This document shows positions 6,058 to 14,990 of a DNA stretch of 64,000 nt, piece by piece. The stretch's first letter is position 1, and each line of letters begins with the position of its first letter. The translations under genes and the position numbers were made by a program. The notes under the pieces were generated by a model that ran no database searches, was not told where the DNA came from, and saw nothing but the letters and a program-made list of their open reading frames with translations. Origin of the DNA: CAYFHQ01 sp964342805 (GTDB taxonomy: Bacteria; Bacillota; Clostridia; Peptostreptococcales; Acidaminobacteraceae); contig CAYFHQ010000009.1 in NCBI GenBank assembly GCA_964342805.1, positions 8,757 to 72,756 on the forward strand, read 5' to 3'.

Positions 6058-8967
6058 ATGACGCAATCACGAGCAAGAAAAAGTCTTGCCATCGTATTAA
6101 TCCTTGTACTCGTCTTGCCCTTTTCAGCCATTAGTTTTGCAGCAGACCCGATTCATGTTCAAGTAAACGGAAGTCCCTTGGTCTTCCCAGATGTCCAGCC
6201 CACTGTAATCGACGGTAGATCAATGGTTCCTGTTGCCCCTGTGGCCCAGGCCCTTGGTGCAAAAGTCGCCTGGGTGGCCGAAACATCCACAGTTGTGATC
6301 ACCTTGGACGACAAGGTGGTCAAGTTGCCTTTAAATGCCGACACGGCAACGGTCAACAACGCCAACTTGGCCATGGACGTCCCCGCCCAAATTGTGGACG
6401 GGCGCACCATGGTACCCCTCAAGTTCCTGGCGGAGGCCTTTGACTCCATGGTGACTTGGAATGGGGAAACACGAACCGTTGGTGTCACACCGGGCAATAA
6501 TTTACTACAAGTAACCAGTGTGTCAGGGGTCGTGGAATACCTCCTCCCCGGAGACGCTACATACGCCTGGAAGGCGGCTTCCACAGAGGTCAAACTGCCG
6601 GTGAGTGCCATTATCCGAACCGGCGCGGACTCCACTGCTGAGGTGAAAACAGCAGATGGGTCGGCCCTCTTGCTACAGGCCAACTCCTCCCTTGTCCCCC
6701 GCCTCCTTGCCTATGACACAGCCAGTGGCAACCGGACGGTGGAGATTGAGGTGACCGATGGAACCGTTTGGGCCAGTGTGATTAAACAGGCCAAGGGGTC
6801 TTCCTTCACCATGATCAAGGGAGAGGAACGGATTAAATCCGTTGGTACCCAGTTCATGGTCGGTCCAGAAATCGCCGTCCTCAGCGGGGCCATCATCCAT
6901 ATCCTCAATGATTTGGAGACCCCCATTCCCGTGGGAACCATTCGAGACACCAATGGCAACCTCTTCCTGGACCCAGACCAAGTCATTCCCAACGACGCCA
7001 TTCGGGACTGGTCTGTGGACGCCCTGGAGGAAAATGCCCAACGGATCGCCAGCGCCCAGATGGCCATGCTGGACGTCATTGAGTCCTTTGACGCTTCTGA
7101 TCCCGTGGCCCAGGAGGCCTTTAACGAGTTCATGAACATCCAGCAACAGGCCCTGCAGAACCAGTATGAGTTCCGCCAGAACATGCCTGTTACTGGCCAA
7201 GCCCCTGATAACGACATCCAGACCCAGTTCCTCAACTCCCAGGGGGCCATTATTGACCGGCTCCTGGAGCAAAACCTCATTACTGATGCCCTGGAACAGG
7301 AATACCTGGAAAACCAACAGGGGATCATGGAGCAAACCCGAATGATGCTCCATACAGCAGAAAACAACGGCTACTTGCCACCGGACGTTGCCAAGCAATT
7401 GGAAAACCTCGCAGAAAACTACGAGGCCGATATTCCAGACGGTATTATGTTACCTCCGGATCAGGCACCTCAAATCGTCTTCCCTGAAGGGGTCACCCCT
7501 CAAGACCTTGAGTTGTTTGCTGGTGTTGACCTGCCAGCGGGTATGGTCCTGCCGCCAAACATCCAGTTTGACGAAAATGACACCCTACCTGAAGGTGTTG
7601 TTCTACCGCCGGACTTCCAGGTCCCAGAGTGGTTTGAGCCACCAAAGGGCACGGTTTTCTCCCCTGACACGGTCTTCCCAGAAGGCATTGTACTTCCAGA
7701 AAATGCGGTCTTGCCACCGGACGCAGACTTGACCCAGTTTGCTGCCCTACCAAACGGTGTCATGCTCCCACGCTTGGAAGTGGTTCCAGAGGACCTGGTC
7801 CTACCGGAAGGTGCAGAATTGCCTCCGGGCTTTGATATCCAGCCCAACATGGTCTTCCAGGGGGCCCTCCAGCTCCCACCAGGGGCTGAACTACCTGAAA
7901 ACTTTGTTTTGCCACCAGACGTCCAGTTGGCAGACAAGCCCTTTGAGGACCTCTTTGATGGTGTTGCACCCAACTATATCCCTCCCGAAGGGTTTGTACC
8001 TCCAGAAAACTGGGTGCCACCGGCTGACTTTGATCCAAGTAATCTAGATCCTGGACAGGCCCCGGAAGGCTGGGTGCCCCTCCATGAGTTTGTCCCCCAT
8101 GATCCGAACTTAGACCCCCAACAGCCCTTCGAACAGGCTGAGGGCGGATTTGACCCATCCACTGGCTTTGATCCTCCTAGCGGTTTTATTCCACCAGCAG
8201 GATGGACGCCACCGGAAAATTGGAACCCAGAAGACGGAGAAGTTCCTCCGGACTGGGACATTATTCCGGCTGATTTTGTAGAAGGCAATCCAGACTTCCA
8301 AGACCATAGAAATGGTGCCATTGACGACTTTTTCAATGAGGACTTGAAGTTTGATCCAGGCCAGAACATCGGTGGAGACATTGTGCCTCCAGAAGACTTT
8401 GTACCACCAGCAGACTGGATTCCACCGGAAAATTGGCAACCGCCTACCTCCTGGGAACAACCCGAAGAGTGGAATCTACCTGAGGACTGGGTGCCACCCG
8501 CTGGATTCTCGCCCGACCATCCGGGTGACCTTCCTCCTGATGGTGGTTTTGTGCCACCGGAAGGCTTTGTGCCGCCAGAAGGCTTTGTCCCACCAGAGGG
8601 CTTTATTCCACCGGATGGACAGGTTCCGCCAGAAGGTTTTATTCCTCCTGACGGTCAGGTTCCCCCTGAGGGATTTGTTCCTCCCGACGGTCATATTCCA
8701 CCGGACGGACAAGTGCCTCCAGATGGCCATGTACCACCGGATGGACAAGTACCTCCGGATGGCCACATACCACCGGATGGACAAGTACCTCCGGACGGCC
8801 ACATACCACCGGATGACAGTAGCCACCAGCCACCTGATGACGGGGAACACCAACCTCCTGATGACGGGGGGCACCAACCTCCTGATGACGGAGGGCACCA
8901 GCCGCCGGATGGTGGTGGCGGACAACCTCCAGATCCACAACCACCGGGGGTTAACCCACCCAACTAG
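6058..8967 (+). CDS. Exported FecR-domain protein with copper-amine-oxidase-N domain and Pro-rich repeats
   Basis: A 969-aa secreted protein. A signal peptide occupies about residues 1-28. Residues 30-145 form a copper-amine-oxidase N-terminal-like 'stalk' domain with two matched strand sets (VIDGRSMVPVAPVAQALG and IVDGRTMVPLKFLAEAFD). A FecR-like domain follows at about 155-290 (ADGSALLLQANS, SVGTQFMVG). After a helical stretch the last 500 residues are Pro-rich repeats, first of about 20-25 residues (PEG-VLPP type), then PPEGFVPPDGQVPP and finally HQPPDDGG units. There is no LPXTG or SLH anchor and it ends in VNPPN. A strong AAAGGAGG site precedes the ATG; a terminator follows. The repeat DNA keeps other frames open, so overlapping frames there are not genes. 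Confidence 0.88.
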   Translation: MTQSRARKSLAIVLILVLVLPFSAISFAADPIHVQVNGSPLVFPDVQPTVIDGRSMVPVAPVAQALGAKVAWVAETSTVVITLDDKVVKLPLNADTATVNNANLAMDVPAQIVDGRTMVPLKFLAEAFDSMVTWNGETRTVGVTPGNNLLQVTSVSGVVEYLLPGDATYAWKAASTEVKLPVSAIIRTGADSTAEVKTADGSALLLQANSSLVPRLLAYDTASGNRTVEIEVTDGTVWASVIKQAKGSSFTMIKGEERIKSVGTQFMVGPEIAVLSGAIIHILNDLETPIPVGTIRDTNGNLFLDPDQVIPNDAIRDWSVDALEENAQRIASAQMAMLDVIESFDASDPVAQEAFNEFMNIQQQALQNQYEFRQNMPVTGQAPDNDIQTQFLNSQGAIIDRLLEQNLITDALEQEYLENQQGIMEQTRMMLHTAENNGYLPPDVAKQLENLAENYEADIPDGIMLPPDQAPQIVFPEGVTPQDLELFAGVDLPAGMVLPPNIQFDENDTLPEGVVLPPDFQVPEWFEPPKGTVFSPDTVFPEGIVLPENAVLPPDADLTQFAALPNGVMLPRLEVVPEDLVLPEGAELPPGFDIQPNMVFQGALQLPPGAELPENFVLPPDVQLADKPFEDLFDGVAPNYIPPEGFVPPENWVPPADFDPSNLDPGQAPEGWVPLHEFVPHDPNLDPQQPFEQAEGGFDPSTGFDPPSGFIPPAGWTPPENWNPEDGEVPPDWDIIPADFVEGNPDFQDHRNGAIDDFFNEDLKFDPGQNIGGDIVPPEDFVPPADWIPPENWQPPTSWEQPEEWNLPEDWVPPAGFSPDHPGDLPPDGGFVPPEGFVPPEGFVPPEGFIPPDGQVPPEGFIPPDGQVPPEGFVPPDGHIPPDGQVPPDGHVPPDGQVPPDGHIPPDGQVPPDGHIPPDDSSHQPPDDGEHQPPDDGGHQPPDDGGHQPPDGGGGQPPDPQPPGVNPPN
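8530..8930 (+). repeat. Short tandem repeats encoding PPDG(Q/H)-type units
   Basis: Degenerate 18- to 36-base repeats such as CCACCGGATGGACAAGTACC recur through this part of the coding sequence; several adjacent copies are nearly identical (8690-8815). Such arrays readily change copy number by slippage. Confidence 0.8.
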
Positions 8968-8976
8968 CAATAAAAT

Positions 8977-9020
8977 AGCCACAGGCAAACGAAATGTTTG
9001 TCTGTGGCTTCTTTGTGTTT
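8977..9020 (+). terminator. Intrinsic terminator
   Basis: The stem AGCCACAGGCAAAC / GTTTGTCTGTGGCT with loop GAAAT is followed by TTCTTTGTGTTT, just past the stop of the repeat protein. Confidence 0.85.
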
Positions 9021-9495
9021 ATAACATGCGCTCAAACTCCAGCTCGTGGCGAATGGCAATGCCATCACAACCCCGCTCTGGTATCTCTGGTTTTAGAATT
9101 CGTGCGTCTGCTACTGCATCTCTGAAGAATCCGCACATGTCGAATCCTCTCTTTTGGAAGAATCGAATGGCAATGGTGTTGTCATTGGTTGTAATTAACC
9201 AAAGACGCTTGCACCCCTTCTTCGTCGCTTCTTCGATGACTAGATTCACCAACATGGAGCCAACTCCATGGTTTTCCAAAATCGAATTTAACGAAACGAT
9301 CTCACATGTCGTGCCGGTGATCGAGTAAGTCGCCAAACCAATAATTCGATCTCCGTCCTTCATAATAAAACCGTCCAAATTGCTCACCGTGTGCACCCGG
9401 CTACGGCTGATCATGATCGGCGCGCCCCAATGTTCACGGAAAAAGCCTTCAACTTGGCTACGGTTGTTGTCATCGATTTTACAAAAATCGATCAC
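9019..9495 (-). CDS. GNAT family N-acetyltransferase
   Basis: A 158-aa acetyltransferase of the Gcn5-related fold, transferring an acetyl group from acetyl-CoA to an unknown amine. The acetyl-CoA-binding motif A appears as ILENHGVGSMLVNLVIEEA (about residues 73-91), followed by a typical TTNDNTIAIRFFQKRGF motif B. It starts with GTG at 9495 behind GGAGG. It stands alone and converges on the repeat-protein terminator. Confidence 0.88.
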   Translation of the reverse strand: MIDFCKIDDNNRSQVEGFFREHWGAPIMISRSRVHTVSNLDGFIMKDGDRIIGLATYSITGTTCEIVSLNSILENHGVGSMLVNLVIEEATKKGCKRLWLITTNDNTIAIRFFQKRGFDMCGFFRDAVADARILKPEIPERGCDGIAIRHELEFERML

Positions 9496-9655
9496 GGTAC
9501 TTCCTCCTCATTTCACTTTTCACTTCCACCTATACTTTACTGAACCTGAGGGAAAAAAGCAATATTTTGATCGAACCACCCCGTCTTAGTCTTTAGACGA
9601 AAAGAACGCATAAACCCCTGTTACCATGGGTAAAATAACCATGAGGAGGTGGCCC

Positions 9656-10045
9656 ATGAACAGACATATTGAAAAGTACTTTGACGACTTGGAAGCCTTC
9701 AATGGCTACCTGGTCGTTGCTGACGACCTCATGGACTGGCTGGATGAAGAGCCTGCCCCTTATATTCTTGACATCCGGGAGGCCAAGGACTTCCATGGCG
9801 GCCATATACCTGGATCAGAACACGTCGAGTGGTTGGACGTCAGGCGACTGATCCAAGACCACTTGCTTCCCAAGGACAGGCACATTGTGGTGGTTTGTTA
9901 TATAGGTGTTTCTTCCGCTGAAATCGCAGTAATTTTGCGAATGTCAGGCTATGACGCCTTTTCCCTCCAGGACGGAATCCATGGCACATGGAGCCACAAG
10001 CACTATCCCCTGGTGGAAAGTCTTACATCTGAAGAAAACAAATAA
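9656..10045 (+). CDS. Rhodanese-like domain protein
   Basis: A 129-aa single rhodanese domain. The CH2A motif ILDIREAKDFHGGHIPGSEH and the active-site loop VVVCYIGVSS, with the catalytic cysteine that would carry a persulfide, are both visible. The start at 9656 is chosen because GGAGG lies 7 bases upstream. The sulfur acceptor is unknown and it has no operon partner. The 9496-9655 gap upstream contains a short dyad (TTACC-ATG-GGTAA) near 9621-9633 that may be an operator. Confidence 0.9.
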   Translation: MNRHIEKYFDDLEAFNGYLVVADDLMDWLDEEPAPYILDIREAKDFHGGHIPGSEHVEWLDVRRLIQDHLLPKDRHIVVVCYIGVSSAEIAVILRMSGYDAFSLQDGIHGTWSHKHYPLVESLTSEENK

Positions 10046-10098
10046 AGGGTTGTTGCAATGGAATGTCTCATTCCTGTGCAACAACCCTTTGGTTTTAT
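10044..10098. terminator. Bidirectional terminator
   Basis: The stem AAAGGGTTGTTGCA / TGCAACAACCCTTT lies between the convergent rhodanese and M42 peptidase genes. It has a T-rich tail on both strands. Confidence 0.88.
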
Positions 10099-11093
10099 AC
10101 TGTCATTGGCTTTTCAAGTACCTTGGTTAGAAGGGTAATGGCAGCCGTAATGTCGTCCTTGGACGCTGTTTCATGGGCGCTATGGGCATAGCGTGTTGGA
10201 ATGGAAATACAGCTCGCTGGAATCCCTTCCCGCGTCAAACTAATACCACCCGCGTCAGTACCACCAAACTCAAGAACTTCCATTTGGTAGTCCAGTTCAT
10301 TGGCCTTACATGTGTCTACCAAAAGTGCATTCACCTTAGGGTGGGACAAGAGGGAGTTGTCTCTTACCTTAATGGCTACACCCTTGTGTAAGCCAATGGC
10401 AAACCGGTTGGCACCTGGTGTGTCACCGGAGCTGGTAATGTCGATGGCAAGACCTACGTCAGGGTTGATCTTGTAAGCTGTCATCTTTGCACCGCGGATA
10501 CCCACTTCTTCCTGGACTGTGAAAACAAAGTAGCAATCATTTTCCACTGTCTTCATTTGCTTGAGGGCTTCGATCATAATAAAGCAACCAATACGGTCAT
10601 CCAGGGCACCTGTGTTCACTGTATGGTCTGTTTCATTATACTGGTGGGCGTAAACCGCAACGTCACCAATTTGACAAGTTTTTTGAGCTTCTTCCTTGTC
10701 CTTGGCACCGATATCTACATAAATATTGTCCAGCTTCAGCTTGCCCATGTCTGCCTTTTGCTCTGCGTAGGCAATGCCGATTGTACCGTCAGCAAATACC
10801 AGTCGCTCGCCATGGGTAATGTGGGGATTAATACCACCGATGTTGGTCATACGAATGAAGCCCTTGTCATCGATGTCCTTAACCATAAGTCCGATCTGGT
10901 CCATGTGGCCTGCGACCATAACTTTAGGACCATTGCCTTTTTTGTGGGCAATGACGTTACCCATCTTGTCGATGGTAACCTCGTCTACCAGGTCCTTAAT
11001 TTGGTCCACAATGTACTCTGCCACTAGGGTCTCGTTTCCAGCAGGACCGTAAATTGAAACAATATCCTTTAAACCTTTTCCGTTAAATGCCAT
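10095..11093 (-). CDS. M42 family metallopeptidase (glutamyl aminopeptidase type)
   Basis: A 332-aa dinuclear-metal aminopeptidase that trims N-terminal residues from peptides in the cytoplasm. Metal-binding motifs are present: AGHMDQIG (about residues 65-72), GALDDRIG (about 174-181), the QEEVGIRGA catalytic Glu pair (about 207-215), and YAHSAHE near the C-terminus. The start at 11093 has GGAGG 5 bases upstream; a GTG four codons earlier overlaps that site and is unlikely. It shares a terminator with the rhodanese gene. Confidence 0.93.
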   Translation of the reverse strand: MAFNGKGLKDIVSIYGPAGNETLVAEYIVDQIKDLVDEVTIDKMGNVIAHKKGNGPKVMVAGHMDQIGLMVKDIDDKGFIRMTNIGGINPHITHGERLVFADGTIGIAYAEQKADMGKLKLDNIYVDIGAKDKEEAQKTCQIGDVAVYAHQYNETDHTVNTGALDDRIGCFIMIEALKQMKTVENDCYFVFTVQEEVGIRGAKMTAYKINPDVGLAIDITSSGDTPGANRFAIGLHKGVAIKVRDNSLLSHPKVNALLVDTCKANELDYQMEVLEFGGTDAGGISLTREGIPASCISIPTRYAHSAHETASKDDITAAITLLTKVLEKPMTV

Positions 11094-11209
11094 ACTTGCC
11101 TCCACAATTCATTGTATATTTCAATGACCCTATTGTATCAGATATTTCGCTATTCGAAATAGTTTTTTCAGGGATTTTCCTTGCCTGAATGAAAAGGGAC
11201 TCACAAGTA

Positions 11210-12130
11210 CTAAAAACTCTTTACCCGGTCCTTCATAAATTGAAGCTTGTCCTCAGCCCGAGCCAAGAGGACCCTGCGTTCAATGGTCTCGATTTCTGGG
11301 TCCCATTCAGACAGGCCCCAGCTAAAGCCTTGGGTGTGAACCAGTCGGGACTCCTTCTCCAGACGGGTAATAACGGTGTCTGCTTCATTCTCCGTTATGC
11401 CCACCATGAGGAGGACAAACTCGTCCGGACTGAAGCGAATGAGCCGGTCTCTTCCCCGGGTATTGCGGATTAAGGACTTGGAAACCAGGCGCAAAATTCG
11501 GTTGCAGGCCTCCTGGCCCTGTTTGTCCCTGACCCGGCGGAAGTCATTGAGATCAATCCGGACCACCACTATGGTCTCGGAGGCCATGGCCGCTTCTTGC
11601 ATAATCCGGTCCAGCTCCCCTTCCAGGACTTCCTTGCGCAGGGCCCCGGTCAAGGGGTCCTTATTGGTTTCTGGAATGCTGTCCACTTCTGCCGTTTCCA
11701 GGCGTCGTCTTTGCCTGCTCAACATGCCAGTCATATCGTCCAAGCGGGCGACCAGGTCTTGTTCGCTCCGTTCCCGTGTCAATAAGTCATCCCTGAGGAC
11801 GGTCAACTCATGTTCACACGTGGATAGAGAGGACCGGATCTGGTCCACCTCGGGTGCGAGCGCATCGGAAAAGGAAAAGGTCCAGTGGAGTTCCTCCCCA
11901 ATGCGGACTACGGACATAAAGCCAGGCCACCGGAAGGCTTGAACGGGTTCTTGGGCTGCGTAATGGTGCTGTAGGGCCTTTTGCATGGCGCTGTTCACAT
12001 GGTAGTGGTCTTCTGCATTGAACATTTTCACAATGGGAAAGCCCACAGTGTCCGAGAGGAAGCTACAGGTTTCTAGGGCTCTTATGACAACACCCTTGTC
12101 ATCGGTTATGATATAGGCGGTTTCTTTCAT
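11210..12130 (-). CDS. PAS-like plus degenerate GGDEF protein with retained I-site
   Basis: A 306-aa soluble protein. Residues 1-95 look PAS-like, 100-145 form a probable coiled coil, and 150-300 form a GGDEF-type domain (DPLTGALR near 158). The active-site signature is SPDEF (234-238) instead of GGDEF, so diguanylate cyclase activity is unlikely. The inhibitory-site motif RxxD is present as RGRD (225-228), exactly five residues before the signature. Such proteins often act as c-di-GMP receptors; that is inference. GGAGG precedes the ATG. It is monocistronic. Confidence 0.85.
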   Translation of the reverse strand: MKETAYIITDDKGVVIRALETCSFLSDTVGFPIVKMFNAEDHYHVNSAMQKALQHHYAAQEPVQAFRWPGFMSVVRIGEELHWTFSFSDALAPEVDQIRSSLSTCEHELTVLRDDLLTRERSEQDLVARLDDMTGMLSRQRRRLETAEVDSIPETNKDPLTGALRKEVLEGELDRIMQEAAMASETIVVVRIDLNDFRRVRDKQGQEACNRILRLVSKSLIRNTRGRDRLIRFSPDEFVLLMVGITENEADTVITRLEKESRLVHTQGFSWGLSEWDPEIETIERRVLLARAEDKLQFMKDRVKSF

Positions 12131-12204
12131 GGGAGCGCCCTCCTTTTCTTTGCTGTATTTATGCCCGAAATCTTGTCTACTGAATCACCCCAAGGAGAGG
12201 GGCT

Positions 12205-12254
12205 GATAAAAGGAGCTGCGACAGGTTGACTTGAGTCAAGCTATGGCAGCTCCT
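12205..12254 (-). terminator. Terminator of the compatible-solute ABC operon
   Basis: The stem AGGAGCTGC / GCAGCTCCT encloses a second dyad (TTGACTTGAGTCAA) and is followed on the minus strand by TTTTAT. Confidence 0.75.
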
Positions 12255-12279
12255 AGGTTCTTCTTACAGTATGCTCTTG

Positions 12280-13239
12280 TTAGGAACTTTTGTCCACTTG
12301 GTCATAGAGCTTGGCATAGGCTTCTGAGAAGGTCAGGGTGCCCACACGGGCCTGGTCCTGGTCGACGATGTCCACGGAGGATGTACCCTCCCTAAACATG
12401 TGGAAGACTGCGTCCATAAGGGTTTGGTCTTGATCTATGCCCCCCTGGACCGCCTGGCCGTCACCGGGTGTCATGGCCTCACGGATACTGGTCGTATTCA
12501 TGTAGGACGTGAACCGCTTAATGCCAAAGAACTCCTTGGTAAACTCCCGTTTGGCGTTGAAGAGAATGTCTTCCCTGGAACCCGCTTCATGGACCTTACC
12601 ATCCTTGAGGAGGACCATTTTCGTCCCCAACTTAATGGCTTCTTCAATGTCGTGGGTCACAAAGATGATGGTCTTGCCCAACTCCCGGTGGATCCTGGCA
12701 ATTTCGTCTTGCAGGACCCGGCGGTTGATCTCGTCAACTGCGCCAAAGGGCTCGTCCATAAGGATAATTTCCGGGTCTGCCGCCAGGGCTCTGGCTACGC
12801 CTACCCGTTGTTGCTGGCCACCGGACAATTCCACTGGATACCGGTCAAGATGCTCCACATCCAGGCCCACCAGCTGAATTAGTTCCTCTGCCCTTGCTCT
12901 GCGGACAGCCTTGTCCACCTTGTTGAGGCGGAGGACATAGCTAATATTGTCCGCTATGGTCATATGGGGAAAGAGGCCAACCTGCTGAATCACATAACCG
13001 ATCCCCCGCCGTAGGGATTTTTGCTCCCAGTCTCGCTGGGCCTTGCCCTTGATCATCACAAGGCCGTCTGAGGGTTCAATCAACCCATTGATCATTTTTA
13101 GTGATGTCGTTTTCCCGCACCCGGAGGGTCCGATCAACGTTACAAATTCTCCTGCTTCGATGGACAGGTTCAGTTCGTCCAAAACGCGGGTTTCACCATC
13201 ATAGGTCTTTACCACGTTTTGAAATTCAACAATGGCCAT
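12280..13239 (-). CDS. opuCA: Glycine betaine/carnitine/choline ABC transporter ATPase (OpuCA-like)
   Basis: A 319-aa ATPase powering osmoprotectant import. Walker A is GPSGCGKTT (about residues 37-45), the signature is [15 protein letters not shown], Walker B is [12 protein letters not shown], and the H-loop is VTHD. The last 70 residues resemble a single CBS-like region (MTPGDGQAV..., SVDIVDQDQ). Family members of about 380-400 aa usually have a full tandem CBS pair, so this one is short. It is the third gene of a permease, binding protein, ATPase operon, 3 bases after the binding-protein stop. Confidence 0.93.
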   Translation of the reverse strand: MAIVEFQNVVKTYDGETRVLDELNLSIEAGEFVTLIGPSGCGKTTSLKMINGLIEPSDGLVMIKGKAQRDWEQKSLRRGIGYVIQQVGLFPHMTIADNISYVLRLNKVDKAVRRARAEELIQLVGLDVEHLDRYPVELSGGQQQRVGVARALAADPEIILMDEPFGAVDEINRRVLQDEIARIHRELGKTIIFVTHDIEEAIKLGTKMVLLKDGKVHEAGSREDILFNAKREFTKEFFGIKRFTSYMNTTSIREAMTPGDGQAVQGGIDQDQTLMDAVFHMFREGTSSVDIVDQDQARVGTLTFSEAYAKLYDQVDKSS

Positions 13240-13242
13240 ATC

Positions 13243-14133
13243 TTAGTACAGTCCCTTCTGCGTGAGGAAGTCTTCAGCAACTGCCTTTGGATCTTCCTTC
13301 ATAAAGTCAACTCGGTAATTCAGTTCAATCATATCATCGTCGCTAATGGCGTTTGTTAGCTTTTCTAGCACGTCCTTAAGCTCTGGATACTTGTCCAGTG
13401 TCTCTTGACGAACAACTGTTGATGCATGATAAGACGGGAAGAAGTACTTGTCGTCATTCAAGACCTTCAAGTTGTACTCCTTGAGTAGACCGTCTGTAGA
13501 GAAGGCGTTGATAACGTCAACTTCCCCTTCGCCAATGGCTGCATACTTGAGGCCGATTTCCAGTTCCACTTGATCACCAAAGGCAAAGCCATACTCTTTG
13601 GATAGGGCTGGATAGCCGTCTTCACGCTCATAGAAGTCATATTCCGCACCCAAGCGTAACTGACCACTGGCATTGGCCAGGTCCGTATAGGAGTCTACCG
13701 CTGCCATCTTTGGGTCTTCCTTACGTACGGCTAGGGCGTATGTATTGTTGAACCCGTATGGGTTCATCCACACAAAGTTAAACTCTGACATGTATTGTTC
13801 TTGGGTCTTGGCATAAAGTTCTTCAGGATCATTGATCAGGTCCTGCTTAAGTACGAACATCCAACCTGTACCGGAATACTCAGGATACATGTCGATTTCA
13901 CCATTGATCATGGCTGGGTGGATGTTAGAAGTACCACCTGCAATACCCGTCTTTAGTTCAACTTCAATGTCTGTTTCTTTTTCAATGAGCAGCTTCATCA
14001 TTTCAACAATAATAAACTGCTCCGTCATTGGCTTGGAACCAATCACGACCTTTTTTGGCTCGTTGGGTGCACATCCTGCAAACAAGGCTACAACAAGGAC
14101 TGCTACCAATGCCAAACTCAGTACCTTTTTCAT
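13243..14133 (-). CDS. opuCC: Osmoprotectant ABC transporter substrate-binding lipoprotein
   Basis: A 296-aa lipoprotein of the OpuAC/OpuCC family (ProX type) that captures betaine-like quaternary amines outside the membrane. It has a signal peptide and lipobox ending LFAGC (Cys near residue 19), then the typical KVVIGSKPMTEQFIIVEMM opening. The start at 14133 is chosen because GGAGGGG lies just upstream and the signal peptide begins there. Ligand cannot be assigned from sequence alone. Confidence 0.92.
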   Translation of the reverse strand: MKKVLSLALVAVLVVALFAGCAPNEPKKVVIGSKPMTEQFIIVEMMKLLIEKETDIEVELKTGIAGGTSNIHPAMINGEIDMYPEYSGTGWMFVLKQDLINDPEELYAKTQEQYMSEFNFVWMNPYGFNNTYALAVRKEDPKMAAVDSYTDLANASGQLRLGAEYDFYEREDGYPALSKEYGFAFGDQVELEIGLKYAAIGEGEVDVINAFSTDGLLKEYNLKVLNDDKYFFPSYHASTVVRQETLDKYPELKDVLEKLTNAISDDDMIELNYRVDFMKEDPKAVAEDFLTQKGLY

Positions 14134-14152
14134 ACTTCCCCTCCATCTCACA

Positions 14153-14809
14153 CTAATTCTTTTTTCCACTTGTCCGGCTGATCATCATCCGTTCAACCCG
14201 TTCCAGGCCGAAGTCTGCGATAACTGCCAGCAGTGCCACCATAATACTGCCTGCGAAGATCATTTCTTGGAAGTTCATCGTGATCCCACGATAAATTGCA
14301 CTTCCCAGTCCGCCTGCACCAATGAATGTCGCGATGGCCGTCAGGGCGATGGTCATGACAATCATGGTACGTACGCCTGCAAAGATTACCGGCATGGCGA
14401 GCGGTAACTTAATGTTCAGGAGCAATTCCATTTCGGAACTGCCCATGCCCCTTGCCGACTCGATGACAAACTTGTCTACTTCATCCAGTCCAACATAGGT
14501 ATTTCGTATAACCGGTAATAGACCGTAGATCACCAGAGCCACCATGGCATTCCGTTCACCAATCCCCACAAAGGGAAGAAGCAAACCAAACATGGCGATT
14601 ACGGGGATGGTATACAGGAAATTGACCAGGGCCATGACTTTTTGTGCTGCCTTCGGGTATTTTGACACCAAAACGCCGACAGGAACCCCAATGGCAATGA
14701 CCCAAAAGATAGCTTGGAGGGAAATCCCCAAGTGCTCCAGGGTAATGCGGATAAAAAAGTCCTGCCGTTCAACGATCAGGTTGAACACCCGTCCTAAAAA
14801 CTCAAACAT
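14153..14809 (-). CDS. opuCB: Osmoprotectant ABC transporter permease
   Basis: A 218-aa inner-membrane permease with about five or six helices. The EAA loop is visible as ARGMGSSEMELLLNIKLPLAMPVIFAGVRT (described, about residues 120-150). The start at 14809 follows GGAGG at 5 bases; an in-frame TTG 13 codons earlier lacks such a site. Canonical OpuC has two permeases; only one is present, so it may work as a homodimer, as in OpuB- or BilE-type systems. Confidence 0.92.
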   Translation of the reverse strand: MFEFLGRVFNLIVERQDFFIRITLEHLGISLQAIFWVIAIGVPVGVLVSKYPKAAQKVMALVNFLYTIPVIAMFGLLLPFVGIGERNAMVALVIYGLLPVIRNTYVGLDEVDKFVIESARGMGSSEMELLLNIKLPLAMPVIFAGVRTMIVMTIALTAIATFIGAGGLGSAIYRGITMNFQEMIFAGSIMVALLAVIADFGLERVERMMISRTSGKKN

Positions 14810-14854
14810 GAATGCCTCCATTGCAGCGAAAAATGATTTGATATCCAATTATTT

Positions 14855-14937
14855 ATCAAAAAAAAATGCTTCAGGTCAATACCCGACTGGAACAATAGCA
14901 TTTTACCCAGTCTTTTCCTGTATAAACACCTGAAGCT
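14855..14937 (-). promoter_or_regulatory. Structured leader/attenuator before the compatible-solute operon
   Basis: On the minus strand an outer stem GCTTCAGGT / ACCTGAAGC (14928-14936 and 14868-14876) encloses an inner stem GACTGG / CCAGTC (14907-14912 and 14885-14890), with about 14- to 15-base purine-rich linkers. The outer stem is followed by nine T (14858-14866). The poly-T ends only about 48 bases before the permease ATG, leaving little room for a promoter plus leader. It may therefore be an attenuator or ligand-sensing leader rather than just the terminator of the DUF554 gene. I do not recognise a known riboswitch class. Confidence 0.5.
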
Positions 14938-14990
14938 TGATTTAAGTCTATGTAAGGCTTTGCAACCCTATCTTCCATGATTCTTTGGCC

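Noticed and set aside
6159..8988. Several long open frames antisense or out of frame to the Pro-rich protein
   Set aside because: Short-period repeat DNA keeps all frames open; no starts with ribosome-binding sites, and the translated repeats follow passively from the plus-strand gene.
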